Part shown: piece after piece, positions 27,380 to 36,390 of the stretch
Position numbering within the stretch: the stretch's first letter is position 1
Layout of the letters: every line of letters begins with the position of its first letter
Assembly: GCF_000010165.1 (NCBI RefSeq)
Contig: NC_012491.1
Span: 1,978,001 to 2,042,000, forward strand
Source of the DNA: Brevibacillus brevis NBRC 100599
GTDB taxonomy: Bacteria; Bacillota; Bacilli; Brevibacillales; Brevibacillaceae
Length of the DNA stretch: 64,000 nucleotides
Direction of reading: 5' to 3'
Notes under the pieces: generated by a model
The model's input: only the letters and a program-made list of their open reading frames with translations
Told to the model about the DNA's origin: nothing
The model's database searches: none
Position numbers and translations under genes: made by a program

Positions 27380-29206
27380 ATGCAGCTGGATCGACGAATC
27401 AAAAGACGTCACTTTCTTGTATTGCTATCCATGTCGTTGTTATGGCTCGGTTTGATCGTGCGCTTGTGGTGGATTCAGCTCGGATCACCCCATCGGTTTT
27501 CTCGGCATGGCGTTGACTTGGTAAAAGCAGCAGTAAAGCAAAGACAGCAAAGCATCGTACTGCATAGCGGGCGTGGCGATATCGTAGATCGAAATGGTTA
27601 CGCCTTTACCGGAGAAGAGCATCTCGCCTTGATTTTGTTCCCGTTGGCGCGTGGGAGCCTGCAAGGAACAGATGGCTTGCAGCGGTTGGCTCAAATAACC
27701 GGAGAATCTAAGGAACGCCTGTCAGAGACCATGGAAAAGGCGAAAGTACCGCTGCTCATGCGAGAGGCGTCCGGAAAGCTGGTGATGCTCACCGAGCGGC
27801 AGGCCGAGGAAATCAATGCCCTTGCCATCCCAGGAGTTGTGGCATTGGCGGTGACAGAGCGATACCGTGCTGATGAAGTAGCCAAGCATTTGATTGGTTT
27901 TATCCATAAAAATCCCAACATGGTGCAGAAGCTGTATCCAGATGAATGGACAAGTGGCAAAATGAATGCCGAGAGCACGCTAGGGGCGTCGGGCCTTGAG
28001 CGAAGCTTTGACCGTTTTTTACAGGGGGTCGAGCCATCTGTCTTGTCCTATTATGTAGATGGGCACGGTCAACCGCTCCGAGGGCTGGATATCCGTTATA
28101 CAAAGCAATCGAATCAATACTATCCGTTGTCCCTGACGACTACCTTGAATGCGGCGATCCAGAGACGCATGGAGGCAGCAGCCGATCAAGTAGGTCTCAA
28201 AGAAGGCAGTATCGTCGTTTTGGACGTACAGACAGCCGATGTTCTTGCAGCTGTGAGCCGCCCTACCTATGATCAAACGAATGTTACAGGAAACACGAGC
28301 GATTGGAAGAATCGCGCGTTCAAACAACTCCCGCCTGGTTCGGTCTATAAAACAGTGGTAGCAGCAGCCGCCCTTGCGGAAGGAATCGTTTCACCAACTG
28401 ACCGTTTTTCATGTACAGGGGAATACGGGAAGTACCAATTCTCCTGCTGGAAAAAAGAAGGCCACGGCAGTGTGACACTGGAAGAAGCGTATGCCCATTC
28501 CTGCAACATTGCGATTGCTCATATCGCCAAGATGGTGGGCGGGGAAAAGTTGGAGGAATATGCAAAAAAGCTGGGCTTGACCACTCAAGTGGGACATCTT
28601 ACCCCTCATCTGTATAAAATCCAAAACTTCAAGCAGCTGGATGGCGAAGAGCCAGGTAGAGTCTTTGCTGAGGGGATATCCCGCGACGATGAAGGCGTCC
28701 TGATTCAAAGCGCCATCGGTCAGCGGGATGTACGCATTACCCCCTTGCAAGCAGCCAATATGATGGTAACGATTTTGCGTGGCGGTCAAAGCTCTCAAGT
28801 ACGGCTGGTAAAAGAGATCGCATACCGAAATGGTCAGTCGTTCCATACATTCCCCGAGCAGGAACTCTCTTTGGACGGTATTGACTACGTCACAGCCAAC
28901 AAATTGCGAAAAATGATGCGAAAAGTCGTCACAGAGGGAACAGGAAAGGTGCTCATGAATTCCGCTTGGCAGGTGGCAGGCAAAAGCGGGACTGCGCAAA
29001 TCGGGGATGCGAATGGAAACAACCATCTGTGGTTTCTCGGGTACGCTCCGTTAGAGGAGCCACGTTACGCCATTTGTGTCGTGGCAGAAAACCAGCCGAG
29101 CTGGGGAAAAAACCAGGCTATGGAGCTTTTTCACCAAGCTGTTGCTGGGCTTGCCGATCATACAGCTCAATCTTCCCAACCTCGCGAAGAGTATTTCCGA
29201 GGATGA
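27380..29206 (+). CDS. Class B penicillin-binding protein (PbpI/YrrR-like transpeptidase)
   Basis: Peptidoglycan transpeptidase of 608 aa. A single TM helix lies near residues 17-37 (LVLLSMSLLWLGLIVRLWW), then an N-terminal dimerisation domain (RGDIVDRNGYAFTGEE). The transpeptidase motifs are all present: SVYK (active Ser, in PPGSVYKTVVAAAA), SCN (HSCNIAIAH) and KSG (VAGKSGTAQIG). The ATG at 27380 follows GGGAGGGG and avoids the terminator that covers the longer frame. The B. subtilis counterpart at this locus is sporulation-expressed (from memory). The 3' end overlaps the convergent JAMM gene by 89 bases. Confidence 0.93.
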   Translation: MQLDRRIKRRHFLVLLSMSLLWLGLIVRLWWIQLGSPHRFSRHGVDLVKAAVKQRQQSIVLHSGRGDIVDRNGYAFTGEEHLALILFPLARGSLQGTDGLQRLAQITGESKERLSETMEKAKVPLLMREASGKLVMLTERQAEEINALAIPGVVALAVTERYRADEVAKHLIGFIHKNPNMVQKLYPDEWTSGKMNAESTLGASGLERSFDRFLQGVEPSVLSYYVDGHGQPLRGLDIRYTKQSNQYYPLSLTTTLNAAIQRRMEAAADQVGLKEGSIVVLDVQTADVLAAVSRPTYDQTNVTGNTSDWKNRAFKQLPPGSVYKTVVAAAALAEGIVSPTDRFSCTGEYGKYQFSCWKKEGHGSVTLEEAYAHSCNIAIAHIAKMVGGEKLEEYAKKLGLTTQVGHLTPHLYKIQNFKQLDGEEPGRVFAEGISRDDEGVLIQSAIGQRDVRITPLQAANMMVTILRGGQSSQVRLVKEIAYRNGQSFHTFPEQELSLDGIDYVTANKLRKMMRKVVTEGTGKVLMNSAWQVAGKSGTAQIGDANGNNHLWFLGYAPLEEPRYAICVVAENQPSWGKNQAMELFHQAVAGLADHTAQSSQPREEYFRG

Positions 29207-29609
29207 ATCCTCTTGCGTTAATTTGATTGTTTTTACTTAGCCCGACGATCAGCATGAGGGGAGAGGAAGACATGTACATGGATTGCGACGCTTTTGCCCA
29301 AATGGTTCTCTTATCACCTTTGCTGGGTGACAGGCGTTTCACCGTATGACTATGCCAATCACCAATGTATTTCCATTGTCGATTTCTGCTTAATTTGCGG
29401 ACGAGCTTGTTGAGATGCGTGTCATCGAAAAAAATAGAATGTGGCTGGTGAATCGCATTTGGGCCTGGTTCACTTGCATACGTAACGACCCATCTATCCT
29501 CACCAAGTGGGTATCCCATCATCACCCCTCCTGTTTCCAGTGAGGGTTTTTTTCGTACGGCCTGCTCAATCTGTTTCCACGCTTTTGGTGTGATGTACAG
29601 CGTCGTCAT
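29118..29609 (-). CDS. JAMM/MPN domain protein (Mov34-type metallopeptidase fold)
   Basis: 163-aa protein with the JAMM zinc motif: Glu in SLETGGVMMGY, then HSH in IGDWHSHTV and the following SPSKGD (HxH-X9-S-X2-D form, slightly loose). Bacterial members cleave isopeptide or sulfur-carrier conjugates; the target here is unknown. The AAGGAGGG site at 29620-29627 lies inside the longer frame from 29645, so the ATG at 29609 is the start. The gene converges on and overlaps the PBP gene. Confidence 0.85.
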   Translation of the reverse strand: MTTLYITPKAWKQIEQAVRKKPSLETGGVMMGYPLGEDRWVVTYASEPGPNAIHQPHSIFFDDTHLNKLVRKLSRNRQWKYIGDWHSHTVKRLSPSKGDKRTIWAKASQSMYMSSSPLMLIVGLSKNNQINARGFILGNTLREVGKIELYDRQAQQQLGEKAP

Positions 29610-29763
29610 GAGACGTTCGTCCCTCCTTGATAAAACCACTGACATTTGCTTGATATCATATGTATGCGAATGGTGAAATGACCCGTGTCCAGCAAAGTTA
29701 GGAATTGTCGAAAAAAAGATTGTAACTAACCTTCTTCCTTTCTATAATTTGAATAAAAGTGTG

Positions 29764-29795
29764 AGTTCAAAAAGTCGGCTTTTTGAACAACCTCT
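29764..29795. repeat. Collapsed copy of the interspersed repeat
   Basis: GTTCAAAAAGTCGGCTTTTT continues GAACAACCTCT. This is the two ends of the repeat at 11746-11917 joined with the interior lost, in the opposite orientation. It forms a perfect hairpin. Confidence 0.65.
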
Positions 29796-29825
29796 ACTAA
29801 GACAGAGACTGGAAAGGTTGATTGT

Positions 29826-30890
29826 ATGCCTTTGGCACCTGTTGATCTCTCACTGATTGGACAAGTATTAGCGGCAGATTTGTACACCGAACAAGGAATA
29901 TTGCTGCTGGGACAAAATACGACGATCACACCTGCCCATGTGATCCTATTGCAAAAGCAACGAGTGCGTGAGGTTGAAATCATACAGAGTCTTACAGAGG
30001 GAACTGGTGAGGAAGTTACTTCTCAACTATTCCAACTGGATGCAGATTCTGAGACCGTTGCTGCTTATGTACAAGCTCTCGACAAAACGAGACTACTCTT
30101 CGACGAACTGACAGTTGGCGGGGCAGAAACACTTGATCATTTTTCCAACATCTTTTTTGATGTAGCAGAAAAATCGACGAAGCATTTGGGGTTGTTCCGG
30201 AACTTGTACGTGCTGGAAGGGGCAGACAGCTATACATACCGACATTCATTAAATGTAGGCATTCTCTGTTCGCTCATAGCTCGCTTAATGAAGTGGGATG
30301 AAGAGCGAGTAGCATTCATGGGGATAGCCGGATTTATGCATGACATTGGGAAAATGAGAGTACCGAAGGAAATATTGCTGAAGCCAGGTAAGCTAAGTGA
30401 AGAGGAATTTGCGATCATGAAGAAGCACACCGTCTTCGGCTATGAAATGATCCGTGAAATGAAGGGTGGGTCTGAGCTGTTGGCATTGTGTGCCTTGTTG
30501 CATCACGAGCGACTCGACGGGTCTGGCTATCCGGAGCAAAGAAAAGGCGATAGCATTCCAATCGAATGTCAGGTGCTCGCTGTTGCCGACATGTTTGATG
30601 CGATCTGTTCTGATCGGGTGTACAAAGGGAGGACGTCCCCATTCGAGGCGGCACAGCTCCTATGGAAGGAAGCCTGTAACGGAATATTGAACGTCGAGAT
30701 CGTTGCACAGTTTGTTCGCTACATTGCCTTGCTGTACGTAGGCGCGAAGGCGAGGTTGAGCAGCGGGGAAGAAGTCGAAGTCATTCTTATTCATCAAGAT
30801 GAACCGATGCGTCCGTTGGTAAGAAGAATGGGTGAATTCCTCGATTTGCGGCATGATCGCAAGCTGACGATTGAAAAAATGATTGGATAA
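29826..30890 (+). CDS. HD-GYP domain phosphodiesterase
   Basis: 354-aa protein. The C-terminal HD-GYP domain carries the metal and substrate motifs YRHSLNVG, FMHDIGKMRVPKEIL, KKHTVFGYEMI, HHERLDGSGYP and VADMFDAICSDR. HD-GYP enzymes hydrolyse cyclic di-GMP or related dinucleotides. The N-terminal 90 residues (DLSLIGQVLAADLYTEQGILLLG) have a small-barrel look found in front of many HD-GYP domains. No membrane segment is seen, so it is cytosolic. All catalytic residues appear intact. Confidence 0.92.
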   Translation: MPLAPVDLSLIGQVLAADLYTEQGILLLGQNTTITPAHVILLQKQRVREVEIIQSLTEGTGEEVTSQLFQLDADSETVAAYVQALDKTRLLFDELTVGGAETLDHFSNIFFDVAEKSTKHLGLFRNLYVLEGADSYTYRHSLNVGILCSLIARLMKWDEERVAFMGIAGFMHDIGKMRVPKEILLKPGKLSEEEFAIMKKHTVFGYEMIREMKGGSELLALCALLHHERLDGSGYPEQRKGDSIPIECQVLAVADMFDAICSDRVYKGRTSPFEAAQLLWKEACNGILNVEIVAQFVRYIALLYVGAKARLSSGEEVEVILIHQDEPMRPLVRRMGEFLDLRHDRKLTIEKMIG

Positions 30891-30912
30891 GAAACCCCGA
30901 TGCGAAAAAGGA

Positions 30913-30945
30913 AAAACCGCTCTTGGAAAAAATGAGAGCGGTTTC
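30913..30945 (+). terminator. Terminator after the HD-GYP gene
   Basis: AAACCGCTCT and AGAGCGGTTT form the stem. Confidence 0.8.
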
Positions 30946-31083
30946 ATTGTTGCTGATCTGTGAACGATCGTCGGGAAAGCTCGATCAGCTTGGAAGATTG
31001 TGACACAATGAAAGTGTGTATGATAGACAAAGAAACGAAAAGATTCGTGTCGTGCGAATGCTCGAAACGATAGGAGGAAACAC

Positions 31084-31650
31084 ATGATACGCAAAGCGGA
31101 ACCCACAGATGCAGCTTTTGCTGCGCCATTAATTTACGATGCCATTGGCGATATCGCGCATACGTTGACAGGTGCAACGGAGGCGGCGGAAGCGATTCGC
31201 ATGATGGAGGAGTTTTTTGCGAAGGAAAATAACCGGCTCAGCTACGAAAATGCAGTGATTGCCATGGATGGAGATGTACCAGTAGGACTGGCGCTCTTTT
31301 ATCATGGAAGCCAAACAGAGGTGCTCGATCGCCCCTTCGTTGAGCATGTCCAACGTTTGACTGGCGAGACGATTACGCTCGTAAAAGAAGCAAAGGACGA
31401 CGAATTCTATTTGGATTCTGTCGCGGTTGATTCCTCATGCAGAGGGAAGGGGATCGGATCACTTCTGCTGGATGCTTTTGAAAAAGAAGCGATTCAGCGT
31501 GGACATGACCGAATTGCTTTGCTCGTTGACGAGGAAAAACCACGTGCGCGCAAGCTGTATGAATCGATCGGCTATCGCGAGGATGGGACAGTGATTGTAA
31601 GCGGGCATAAATTGAGCCATATGGTGAAGGATATACCGAAAAAGGCGTAA
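31084..31650 (+). CDS. GNAT-family N-acetyltransferase
   Basis: 188-aa acetyltransferase. The acetyl-CoA binding motif is DSVAVDSSCRGKGIGSLLLDAFEKEA (R/Q-x-x-G-x-G/A form), followed by LVDEEKPRARKLYESIGYRE. The N-terminus MIRKAEPTDAAFAAPLIYDA is typical of the RimI/YkwB group. AGGAGG precedes the ATG. The substrate cannot be told from sequence. Confidence 0.9.
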   Translation: MIRKAEPTDAAFAAPLIYDAIGDIAHTLTGATEAAEAIRMMEEFFAKENNRLSYENAVIAMDGDVPVGLALFYHGSQTEVLDRPFVEHVQRLTGETITLVKEAKDDEFYLDSVAVDSSCRGKGIGSLLLDAFEKEAIQRGHDRIALLVDEEKPRARKLYESIGYREDGTVIVSGHKLSHMVKDIPKKA

Positions 31651-31680
31651 GAAGACCTCTGTTGGGCTTGATACAAGAAT

Positions 31681-31735
31681 AAAAAACGTTTCCCGTTGGA
31701 CAAAGCGCAAGAAGTCCGAGGGAAACGTTTTTTTG
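31681..31735. terminator. Bidirectional terminator
   Basis: AAAAAACGTTTCCC and GGGAAACGTTTTTTT enclose about 28 bases. It serves the acetyltransferase gene and the convergent DUF1266 gene. Confidence 0.8.
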
Positions 31736-31740
31736 TAAGC

Positions 31741-32460
31741 TTAGCTGCTAAAAGCAGGGAGGCATTCTGCATGGGGGGAGGGCAGGTAAGGTGTGAGATC
31801 AAACTTCCAGTCAAATTCACGGATCGGACTGTACTTACCCGTCAAGAGTTTCAAAATATGAGCTTCAGTTGCTTTCCTCGTATTTTTAGATGCGGCTGCT
31901 TCGTCGTAAAGATTGCCGCATGCATAGGCAAATAAATACTCTTCCCAGCTCGAATAAGCGAGTTGGATTCGCTTGGCTACGTCCAGCATGCCTTCTACGG
32001 CCTCTGCCTTGGGAAGATAGGACTGCTGGGCGCCTGCTTTGCAAATAATGAGATACCAGGCGTAATCAAAGGCGGCGATACCGGCATGTGGGAGCCTGTT
32101 CATGTACGCGTACACGACCAACTGTCGGGCTGACTCCAGATCGCCTTTTTTTAAGGACGCGATGTAGTTGGAACGATTGGCATCGCTGAGTGTAGATAAT
32201 ACGTGGCGATGCTGATTAAATTCAGTTCTTCGCCCATGCTCCAAAAACCAAGTCAAGCGCTCTTTCGTTTTCGTGGCATCCCCGGTATCCCATCTGTTAT
32301 CAATACGAAGCCGCAAAAACGTATCGCGCAGGCGGTTGTATTCGTGTATGGCCAAATAATACGCGAGCCGCTTCTGATTTAGGCAAACAGAGGAGAGCGC
32401 ATGCAAGTAGCGGCTTAACTTTGGGTCGATCTCTTTTTCGTTTTCTGCTTCTTTTGTCAT
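31741..32460 (-). CDS. DUF1266 domain protein
   Basis: 239-aa cytosolic protein. The segment GIAAFDYAWYLIICKAGAQQSYLPKAEAVEGMLDVAKRIQ is the DUF1266 signature as I recall it (a Trp-x-x-x-Arg-like helix followed by a YL[SP] turn). It is the last gene of the minus-strand hscC operon, 20 bases after the J-domain gene, with a GGAGG site. DUF1266 genes (ybeR, ybeU) also flank hscC and its J-proteins in E. coli, which suggests a functional link to the Hsp70 system. Confidence 0.75.
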   Translation of the reverse strand: MTKEAENEKEIDPKLSRYLHALSSVCLNQKRLAYYLAIHEYNRLRDTFLRLRIDNRWDTGDATKTKERLTWFLEHGRRTEFNQHRHVLSTLSDANRSNYIASLKKGDLESARQLVVYAYMNRLPHAGIAAFDYAWYLIICKAGAQQSYLPKAEAVEGMLDVAKRIQLAYSSWEEYLFAYACGNLYDEAAASKNTRKATEAHILKLLTGKYSPIREFDWKFDLTPYLPSPHAECLPAFSS

Positions 32461-32480
32461 GGTAGTCCTCCCTGCCTCCT

Positions 32481-34505
32481 TTAGTGGAATGTCAATGCTT
32501 TGCGAGTTTTGGGAAACTCACGAATGATGCGGATGTAATACAACATGGCAATCATCGCGAGAATGCCCAGAAGCCATGATCCCGTCCATCCTTTTTCTTC
32601 TAAGTCAGGCTTGGCATTGATATACGTATCGGTCACGAGAATCGACTGATAGGGATGCTTTCGTTTTTCCAAAGCATTCACAATGGCAGGCAACATCTCC
32701 CCATCCGGTACAGCCTTCAGCGTTCCTCGCATCGTTATGGATTGCTTGTCATGAATTTCCTTGGCATGTTCGTAGTTCGTAATGACAATGATTAATTGTT
32801 GACCCAGATAACCCACATTTACATAGCCTGTGTCCGAGTTTAATAGATCTCGCTCTTTGGCTTTGGCAGCAGGAATGAACTCGGCTTTTGGCTCAGGATA
32901 CTTCTCTTTGTCATAGACACGGAGCATATTGATATAAGACGCTTTGGTCAATGTAAATTCCACCTGGTAGCCAAGAGGAGTTTGTTTCATCTCTTCCACC
33001 GTCTTGATTTGGACAGGCTTATATTTATTGACCAAGGAGTCAAACATTTGCTCCGAAGTCATATCCAGCTTCATGGATACGACAGCAAACATTGCGTAAT
33101 GGAGCAGAAGGAGAAAAATAATCGTCCAAATGTTACGTCTCGTGTAGAGAGCAAAAAATTGCTTGAACCTTGCTAGCCTGCCAGGAAGTCCAAGCGTTTG
33201 CAAGTTTTTTCTCCTAACAGCTTTGGCCTGCTTGCTCGCAGGTGGTTCCGTTATCCTGTTAAACGGTGAGTGTATTTGTGTCAGGCATATCTTCGCGTCG
33301 ATATCGGATGGATTATGCGAGAGTATCTCCTGAAAAACTTTTTGAGCCTTCTCCCATTCCCCTAGCTGAAGATAGCCTTTCCCCAGCAAGCTGCGAGCGT
33401 CCCATAGTTCTGGCATGCGAGTGAGGATTTCCTCGCAATCTTTGATCGCATCTGTGGCATCTCCCTTCTCGAGGAAAAGTCGGGCACGATACAAATACGC
33501 ATCGATGTTATCTGGATCAAGACGTATCAATTGATCAAAGGTATGAAAGGCACGATTCTTATTTCCGGTTCGCAAAAAATATTCGCCCTGCAAACGGATC
33601 AAATCGGGGTCAAGAGCATACAGAGCATGAGCTTTTGCCAAATAGCTTTGAGCCGTTTCCCAATCATTTTCCATGAGGGCAAATAACGCATCGCTGCGCC
33701 ATTCTAGAAACGCTTCAATATCGAGGTCATCGCGCTTCTCAAAAGAGTGGTAACGCAGCGTGAAAATCTGATTAAGCTGGCCGTTCAGGTAAGCGACAAA
33801 ACGTCCTGAGAGCTGGCTTGCGAGCTTTTCTGATTTCTCCCGCCATTGAAAATGGGAATCGAGCAGCATCCACACTTCATGAGGCAAGTGATAGTGTTCT
33901 TCTAAAAAGTGGAGAAATTGCGTATCGATGAGTTGATGGCAGCCGACATTCCACATGGCCTCGTCATTCAGCAACTCACGCCAGTTTTCAAGCTGGATAC
34001 GTTCGTGATAGTTGTCGTACAACTCTTGTGTACGGCGGAAAAAACGCTCCACCATGTCATCGGGGTTCATGGAGCGTTCGGAATGATCGACGTTCTCCGT
34101 GAAATCGTACCGCTTGGGAATCGGGATTTCTTCTTGCGAGACTACTTCTGGCGTTGGTTCCTCTAAAAACCTGTCAAACAGGGTGAGCCGCTGCGGCGGA
34201 TCGTAGCTGGGCTGTTCTTCTTCTGCTGGTTCAGAATGCCACTGCTCATATAGTCGTCTCGGCGGCTGGAGGTGAATCGTCTCCTCTTGCGTTTCGTGTT
34301 TCTCCTCGCCGTCCTGCGGTCTTTTTTCAGGATTCCGCTTGTCATTGCGTGTGAACTTCAGGGCGAGGTCATACGCCTCTCGCAATCGCTGAAAGCCTTC
34401 AGGATCAACTTCCGGATTATGCACCTTCAACTTTTTGGCATAAGCCTTTTTTATCTGGGCAGGATTGTCCGTCGGTTCAATCCCGAGAATCTCCCAAATC
34501 CCCAT
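32481..34505 (-). CDS. J-domain protein with TPR repeats and membrane segments
   Basis: 674-aa probable co-chaperone. Residues 1-50 (MGIWEILGIEPTDNPAQIKK, then VHNPEVDPEGFQRLREAYDLAL) form a J-domain of the DjlB/DjlC kind in which the usual HPD is replaced by HNP. A charged linker follows (about 60-150), then TPR-like repeats (about 250-410; LAKAHALYALDPDLIRLQGEYFLRTG). There is a TM segment near 455-475 and a second near the C-terminus (GSWLLGILAMIAMLYYIRII), with a region between them that should face outward. Its ATG overlaps the hscC stop (TAATG), implying coupled translation and hence a partner role. Confidence 0.85.
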   Translation of the reverse strand: MGIWEILGIEPTDNPAQIKKAYAKKLKVHNPEVDPEGFQRLREAYDLALKFTRNDKRNPEKRPQDGEEKHETQEETIHLQPPRRLYEQWHSEPAEEEQPSYDPPQRLTLFDRFLEEPTPEVVSQEEIPIPKRYDFTENVDHSERSMNPDDMVERFFRRTQELYDNYHERIQLENWRELLNDEAMWNVGCHQLIDTQFLHFLEEHYHLPHEVWMLLDSHFQWREKSEKLASQLSGRFVAYLNGQLNQIFTLRYHSFEKRDDLDIEAFLEWRSDALFALMENDWETAQSYLAKAHALYALDPDLIRLQGEYFLRTGNKNRAFHTFDQLIRLDPDNIDAYLYRARLFLEKGDATDAIKDCEEILTRMPELWDARSLLGKGYLQLGEWEKAQKVFQEILSHNPSDIDAKICLTQIHSPFNRITEPPASKQAKAVRRKNLQTLGLPGRLARFKQFFALYTRRNIWTIIFLLLLHYAMFAVVSMKLDMTSEQMFDSLVNKYKPVQIKTVEEMKQTPLGYQVEFTLTKASYINMLRVYDKEKYPEPKAEFIPAAKAKERDLLNSDTGYVNVGYLGQQLIIVITNYEHAKEIHDKQSITMRGTLKAVPDGEMLPAIVNALEKRKHPYQSILVTDTYINAKPDLEEKGWTGSWLLGILAMIAMLYYIRIIREFPKTRKALTFH

Positions 34506-36205
34506 TAATACTCATTCCACCCTTCAAACATGTCCAGCTGCTGCTTCAATTCTTCTGCTGCTTTGGCAATGTCCCTTTCATTTTGGGTGGACAGGACACT
34601 TTCGAAGCGGCGTAAGTAATTCGCAATGATCATCCTGTTTTCGCCCAACGCTTCCTCATACATACGCTCGCCTTTTGCCAGAAGCAATCGATTTTCGGTT
34701 CGTTCTCTAGGGTGGATCTTTATGTTTTGAAGGGCTTGAAAACGCTCCTCAATTTCTTCTTTTGAAAGGCTACCCGGATTTTTTTCGATGACGGCCTTGG
34801 TTTTGACTCCTGTAGATACGACAGTCACTTCGACTTCGAGAATCCCGTTGATGTCATATGTATAACGAACATCGATAGACTCCTCGCCCTTTTTGGCAGG
34901 GGGAACTTTTATATTCAGTTCGCCAAGCTTGAGGTTATGTTCGACGCGTCGGCTTTCGCCTTGATACACGTCAACGAGAATGGAGCGTTGATTATCGAGA
35001 ACGGTGTACAGTCGTTCTACCCGGCTGACCGGGATTGGCGTATTGCGCTCGATGATCGGAAAAAAGTAGCCATCCTCGTGTTTGCCGTTGGCCATGGTTT
35101 GAACAATACCCGTACCGAGTGTGTATGGGCAAACATCTGTTAATACAAGCTCGTTTAACGCCTCGTTGCGTTCCTTGAGTGCTGCTTGTATCGCTGTTCC
35201 CAATGCAACGGCCTCATCGGGATTAATATGGGAATAGGGCAGTCGCCCAAATATTTTGCTTACGATGGATTTGATAAGCGGCATCCGCGTCGCACCGCCA
35301 ATAAGCACGATGGCGTCTAGGTCCCGAGGTGAGATGGATGCGTCTCGCAAAGCACGCTCGATCGGCTGTCGCAGTCGTTGCAGCAGAGGAAACGCGAGTT
35401 CTTCCAGCTGATTTCGACTAAGGGTCGTTTCAACCAGCTCACCCTGGATATTGACACTCATTTTCCCTTCTTGCTCGGAAAACAAGGCGCGCTTGCACAA
35501 CTCAGCTTGCTTGTGGATGGACGAACGCGTTTTGCTGTCCAGCGTGTTGATATCGAGTCGATGGGCTTCAATGAAATAAGAGGCGATCAGATCGGTAAAG
35601 TCTTCGCCGCCCAGAAAGTTGTCTCCAGCGATTGATTTTACTTCCATCACACCTTCGAACATTTCCAAAATAGAAACGTCAAACGTTCCACCACCTAAAT
35701 CGAATACGAGGAATTGTGTCTCGGATTCCTCTTGATGGAGCCCATATGAGATCGCGGCGGCAGTCGGTTCGCTGATTAAGCGCTCTACTTTCAGTCCTGC
35801 AAGCTCCGCTGCCCGCTTGGTCGCTTTGCGTTGTGTGTCGTTGAAATAGGCAGGCACACTAATAACCGCTTCGTGAACGGGGTGCCCTAAATGAGCTTCT
35901 GCATCCGCCTTCAAAGATTTAATCACAAAGGAGGAAAGGTCATCGGCAGAAAAGGAATATCTCCCGAGTTGGTATCTTTTTTCTGTCCCCATAAACCGTT
36001 TAAAAGTAGAAGCGGTACGATCTGGGTGAGTTAAGAGGCGCTCTCTGGCGATTTTTCCAATCAAGATCTCGCCGTTCTCATCGACGCTGACAACAGAAGG
36101 AGTTAGTGTTTCTCCGAGCGCGTTTGGAATGAGCGCGGGTCCATTTTCAGTCCAGTAGGCAACCAGACTGTTCGTCGTGCCCAAATCAATTCCAATGGTG
36201 GTCAT
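34505..36205 (-). CDS. hscC: HscC-type Hsp70 chaperone
   Basis: 566-aa Hsp70. The ATPase domain shows GIDLGTTNSLVAYW, DLGGGTFDVSILEMFEGVMEVKS (in two parts) and VLIGGATRMPLIKS. The substrate-binding domain is short (NTPIPVSRVERLYTVLDNQ, GEESIDVRYTYDINGILEVEV). The C-terminal lid is brief and lacks an EEVD-like tail. Length and lid fit HscC rather than DnaK. It heads a three-gene minus-strand unit with a J-domain protein and DUF1266, the same set of partners as in E. coli. A GAGGACC site precedes the ATG. Confidence 0.9.
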   Translation of the reverse strand: MTTIGIDLGTTNSLVAYWTENGPALIPNALGETLTPSVVSVDENGEILIGKIARERLLTHPDRTASTFKRFMGTEKRYQLGRYSFSADDLSSFVIKSLKADAEAHLGHPVHEAVISVPAYFNDTQRKATKRAAELAGLKVERLISEPTAAAISYGLHQEESETQFLVFDLGGGTFDVSILEMFEGVMEVKSIAGDNFLGGEDFTDLIASYFIEAHRLDINTLDSKTRSSIHKQAELCKRALFSEQEGKMSVNIQGELVETTLSRNQLEELAFPLLQRLRQPIERALRDASISPRDLDAIVLIGGATRMPLIKSIVSKIFGRLPYSHINPDEAVALGTAIQAALKERNEALNELVLTDVCPYTLGTGIVQTMANGKHEDGYFFPIIERNTPIPVSRVERLYTVLDNQRSILVDVYQGESRRVEHNLKLGELNIKVPPAKKGEESIDVRYTYDINGILEVEVTVVSTGVKTKAVIEKNPGSLSKEEIEERFQALQNIKIHPRERTENRLLLAKGERMYEEALGENRMIIANYLRRFESVLSTQNERDIAKAAEELKQQLDMFEGWNEY

Positions 36206-36390
36206 TAGCTAGGTCCTCATTTCCGTGTTTTTTCTACTAATATCGGCAAAAAAAAGCGACTTTGTAGATAATTTTACCATGAAAAATATGGATATAATTG
36301 GTGCTTTAGTAGGATATGAAATCGAATTTTAGAAAAAGAAAATAGATATAGAATTCGTAAGATAGAAAACGACAGACGAGAGAGGTCGTT

